Made by a program: the position numbers and the translations under genes. Below, piece after piece: positions 60,195 through 64,000 of a stretch of DNA of 64,000 nucleotides. The notes under the pieces were generated by a model, which ran no database searches, was not told where the DNA came from, and saw only the letters and a program-made list of their open reading frames with translations. Numbering within the stretch: position 1 is the stretch's first letter; each line of letters opens with the position of its first letter. Origin of the DNA: Luzula sylvatica (Eukaryota; Streptophyta; Magnoliopsida; Poales; Juncaceae). The stretch lies in the NCBI GenBank assembly GCA_946800325.1, contig OX326960.1, positions 52,846,855 to 52,910,854 on the forward strand, written 5' to 3'.

Positions 60195-60823
60195 TAGGGC
60201 TGCAAACGAGTCGAGCTCGAGCGAGCCGGCCAGCTCCAGCTCGGCTCGAAACTTACTCGAGCTGGCTCGGCTCGTTTAGAATTATGGTTCGAACTAAAAA
60301 ATCAAGCTCAAGTTCGGCTAGTTCTAATTCGAGCTAGCTCGGTTCGGCTCAACAGTAACTCAATTAAAAAAACAACTTGAATTTTAATTAAAAAAATTGT
60401 AACAACTGCGAATAAATAAAAAATATTCTAAATACCAAACTATTTTAAAACATAACAATAATAAATCAAACATACAACACAAAACACAAAATAATAGGAC
60501 ATGTGATTGGAATTATTAATTTGTGTTTCTTAGTTAACTTTTTTCTTTTTAAGACTTAAGTTGTAACCAGATTTGGAATTATTAAAGAGATAAAGTTTTT
60601 CTATATAAATTTTTCTAATTATAATAATATATATCGAGCTCAAATTCTTTTCGAGCTTAATACGAACAAGCTGAGTCTGGCTCAAGCTCTGCTCGATAAG
60701 CGTTCGAACTAGCTCGGCTCGGCTCGATTAATTTCGAGTTAATATCGAGCGAGTTATTATCGAACTATTATCGAGTCGAGCTCGAGCGAGCCACGAGTCA
60801 CGAGCTATAAAGTTGCAGCCCTA
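60195..60823. mobile_element. Non-autonomous hAT-like element rich in CGAGCTCG
   Basis: Terminal inverted repeats TAGGGCTGCAA at both ends; arms rich in GCTCGAGCGAGCC/GGCTCGCTCGAGC. Flanks TATATAAT and TATATATG agree at 6 of 8 bases, a weak 8-bp duplication. No coding frame. Confidence 0.65.
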
Positions 60824-60894
60824 TATATATGGTTAAATATAGAGACAAATAACATTACGATGAGGCAAAAATCATTTCTCCCAAGTCCTCGCCA

Positions 60895-62277
60895 CAGGGC
60901 CGGTCCTGTGTTTTTGGAGGCCTGTGACGATTATTTTCACGAGGCTTATTTTTTACGACAAATAATATTCTAATTATTTTCTTTACTCCAACAATTTTTT
61001 TATTTTTTTTTAGAAAAAATATAATACATGTACAAAACGCAAAACGAAATATAATTTTGTTCTTACAAGTTTGGTTAAAACTTACATCAACATTCACGAG
61101 ATTTTAAATCTAGAAGTGAACAAGACCTTGAAATTGAAACGGTACGCGAAATCTAAGTCAAATTTCGCATACAAATATTGTTGTTTCTCACAAAATCTAA
61201 GTCAATTTTCTCATCCTTGCTCCTAAAAAGTTACAAATAAAAATTTTATCCAATTTAAACATGAGCATATTTTTTACACTCGCCTTGTGATGAATTTATA
61301 CTCGCCTTGCTGCGGCACCGAGCCCGTAGATCACAGTATATAACAGAGTGAGGCTTGTGAGACTGTTTAGAAAAAAGAACCAACCGAAACTCAAAACAAG
61401 ATCAAATGAACACGAACTATATTGAAATTGAAAAAAATAATACTATCAAGATATACCATATTGAAAGAACAGAAGTTTCGAGCTCGGGATTAGGAAGAAG
61501 TCAGGATAAGCAGCTCGAACGACCACCAAAAAAAGTTACCAAAATTATGGCACCTGTAGAAAATTCAGCGAAGAACTACAAGGTGTTATCAAATTTCCAT
61601 GCTAATTAATCCAATATTTAGCAAAATTGAACGAAAAATTACCAATTACAGCGATGATTTAGAGAAATTTCAACCAAACATTACAAATTAATCCCAATTT
61701 CGAAGCCAAAATATGTGAATCAGTATAAGATTCAGAAAGACAATTACCCCCAACTCCGAATCCAATCTTCTTGATTCAATCCAGAGTGAGAACACTGAGA
61801 AGACGAGAGGATCCAAGCTTCTTGATTCAGACCCGTCGCGAAGTCGAAGTGGATCGTGCAGCTCTGAAGCAGTGAGAAGACGAGACGATTCGTGCTGCTG
61901 CAGCTTCTTGAAGACGAGACTCGAGAGGATCCAAAATCGCGAAGTTGAAGTGATTCGGTTCCGTAGCAGAAGCACTGAAGTGACTCCCGTCGCGCTCGCG
62001 CGTGGCTGTGGCTCCCGACAACTATTTTCTGGGTCTGGAGAAATCAACAAGGCAGCGAGGGTGAAAAAGAGAGGGAGGAGAGCCAGCTCAGAGGCGTGTG
62101 TGTGGGGGAGGAGAGAAGAGGCTTTGCGGGTGTGGGTATGTGGATGGTGTGGGTTTTGGTATTGGGTTTGAATTGATATTGGTATGTATATAACATATTA
62201 AACATAAAATGGGAGGCCTACTTTTTTTGGAGGCATGTGACCTGGGCCAACTGGGCCAAAGGCCAGGGCCGGGCCTG
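60895..62277. mobile_element. Non-autonomous hAT element, TSD CCTCGCCA
   Basis: Ends CAGGGCCGG (left) and CCGGGCCTG (right), inverted with one mismatch. Perfect 8-bp target duplication CCTCGCCA at 60887-60894 and 62278-62285. GGAGGCCTGTGAC / GTCACATGCCTCC marks the subterminal arms. The inner 1.3 kb has short frames (for example 61406-61609) but no transposase I recognise. 61790-61960 includes repeated GAGAAGACGAGA and GAGGATCCAA segments. Confidence 0.88.
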
Positions 62278-62285
62278 CCTCGCCA

Positions 62286-63189
62286 CCTCACGAGAAGACT
62301 GGATTGTGTTCCAACATAGTAAATTGAGTATATGATTCGCATGTATGAAAACCAACCGAGTAGTATATCATGTTTACCTCGTCAGATTTGTCTCTACAGT
62401 CTACATTTTGTTTTGCCACGGTGTCTTTTACGCACCATTGTCTCGTTGCCACTATCAGCTTTCTATTGGGGGTCTCGATAATGTGACGCAAAAATATTTG
62501 AGGAGCTGAGAAGCTAGCTAATTTTGACGAGTTATCGTTCAGTTCCAAGTTCGCAGTCATATTAAGGATGACGAATTACGAGGTGTAACACAGCAAGTTA
62601 ATTACTTGATGCATATATTTTATGTTACTCATTTAAAACAATGGGATTAAAATTATAACGTGGAATTGAAGATCTGGATTTCACAAACAATCTATGTTAC
62701 GCGAATATTTCAAAAATTAAGTCGTATCACGGATATCGTATCGGATACCAATACTCGTCGGATACGTATCGAATGTTTCATGAGACAATTAAAACATGTG
62801 TACTGGAATTAAACTGCAAAAAAAATTGGGGAGGGAGAAGACAAACAATAAAATTTTTACTGTTATATTAATAAAATACATTGAAACAATAGCATATACA
62901 TTGTTGTGCGGAAATATTGTGGGGGAGGGGGAGTCTCCCGCAGCCCCTACTATAATAATTTATATTATTTTGTTTATATGATCTATTTTTATTTATGTAT
63001 AACACATCTTGTAAGATGTATTGCATATCTTTTTTTTTCATGATCAATATTTTGTATATTTTATTTTGAACTAGATTTATACATTTCGTATAATATTTTA
63101 TATTATTTTGTGAACATGCGTTGTTTGGAATGCGTTAAACAACCAAAATAAAAAAAATACAAAATGTCACCAGATGTTTGGAGTGCACA
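62286..63189. other. Intergenic, no gene recognised
   Basis: AT-rich sequence with only short frames; nothing assignable on either strand. Confidence 0.4.
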
Positions 63190-63198
63190 CAATACTAA

Positions 63199-63473
63199 GA
63201 GGCCATATATCATGCCCCTCAAATTCCTCCACAATTTTTCCATAATAGTAATTCATAGTTAATCCAATAATTAATGTTTTGGATTAACGATTAATTCATA
63301 ATCATTTGTTTTTAAATATTTAGAATTAATCATTAATTAATATGGACCTTAATTCCATATTAAATTTTTAGTAACCATGAATTAATTGTTAATTCACTTT
63401 GCTAATTATGAGACTAATTAGTGTGGGGGAATTGTGGGGGAAATGAAGGAGAAAAGTATAATTGTCTCAATAT
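63199..63473. mobile_element. MULE-type MITE, family copy 3
   Basis: 275 bp with perfect 9-bp duplications CAATACTAA (63190-63198, 63474-63482). Left end GAGGCCATATATCATGCCCC, right end (minus) GAGACAATTATACTTTTCTCC in the subterminal part. CTCAAATTCCTCC is shared with copy 1. Confidence 0.82.
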
Positions 63474-63529
63474 CAATACTAAAGTGCATGTGCATTAGTC
63501 GGTCCTTCTTTTATATCTCTTTTGTTCGT

Positions 63530-63627
63530 TTCTTTCAACCTTATTTGAGATATATTGTAAATATATGTTTGTGAATATTTCTTTCAACCTTATTTGGGAT
63601 ATATTGTAAATATATGTTTGTGAATAT
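63530..63627. repeat. 49-bp tandem duplication
   Basis: Two adjacent copies beginning TTCTTTCAACCTTATTTG and ending TTTGTGAATAT, differing by one base (GAGATAT/GGGATAT). Confidence 0.92.
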
Positions 63628-64000
63628 TTTGTACAACTTTTTATTTCGACGAAAATCTTAGACAAATGAGCCTAATTCAATTAATAAAGAAAATGAATTT
63701 GAAAACGATATATTTATTATTGTTGATCCTTAGATTTTCAAAGTATTGTTTACTACCAAGTACATCTTAGTTTTCCTTGAGAAATTCCTCTGTTTTATCT
63801 GGACATGTTTGGATGATCGTATTAAAAATTACGTGAAGTAATTAACTTTTCGCAAGTCGACTTTCCGAAATTGCATTTCAAGTAGTAATGTTTGGATTCA
63901 CGAAAGTGAAAATACTGGATTTATAATTTTTTGTTTGGGTTGATGTAATTGAATTATGAAATTTCAAGATTTATATGTACTAAATTTTTCAAATAAATGT

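Noticed and set aside
61406..61609. Transposase frame inside the hAT element
   Set aside because: 67 codons without the hAT dimerisation or zinc-finger motifs; not supportable.

Overview
This is a repeat-rich stretch of a flowering-plant nuclear genome, almost certainly a eudicot. The evidence is GT-AG introns, AT-rich intergenic DNA, plant LTR retrotransposons, Helitrons and MITEs, and intron-containing nitrite reductase, CYP707A-type P450 and SCP2 genes. I cannot name the species from the sequence. Four host genes look intact: a plastid ferredoxin-nitrite reductase (15865-17897, +, 4 exons), a CYP707A-like cytochrome P450 (28853-30968, -, 9 exons), and two sterol-carrier-protein-2 paralogues (49427-50255 and 54996-55712, both +, 4 exons each). 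I found no tRNA, rRNA or CRISPR features.

Layout. Positions 1-12942 hold an old, decayed Ty1/copia element. Its polypurine-tract/3' LTR junction was split by a complete, very young, pol-less Ty3/gypsy-derived element (3507-10164, 5-bp duplication GATAC, LTRs identical wherever I compared them). 12943-15765 is intergenic with one MITE, and 15766-17897 is the nitrite reductase gene with a nitrate-response-like promoter element. 18821-28121 is a minus-strand non-autonomous LTR element (duplication GATTT) carrying a 5-kb Helitron full of reiterated exon-like cassettes. 28853-31060 is the P450 gene. 31961-32916 holds two foldback/MITE elements, and 34190-34949 is a copia 3' end. 35296-38638 is a Helitron with a nested solo LTR, followed by a second, inverted piece of the same LTR. 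39175-44921 is a second copy of the copia family, itself interrupted. 44922-46290 is a LINE remnant. 46490-48714 is TAA/TTA-repeat DNA, possibly inside a non-autonomous DNA transposon. 49427-55712 holds the two SCP2 genes, separated by Helitron, MITE and LINE debris. The last 8 kb contains a third related Helitron, three members of one MULE-type MITE family and two hAT-type elements.

How it fits together. The host genes are functionally unrelated (nitrogen assimilation, probable abscisic-acid catabolism, peroxisomal lipid transfer) and sit as islands among transposons. Nesting gives an order of events: gypsy-derived element into copia, Helitron into LTR element, solo LTR into Helitron, LINE end into Helitron. 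The most distinctive structures are the pol-less gypsy derivative, with two copies of a covarying hairpin-plus-polypurine module and an array of CCGTTGTAACGG motifs in each LTR, and the Helitron at 20543-25553 with duplicated TCECS-type exon-like segments. All family assignments are from reading the sequence; no database search was possible.
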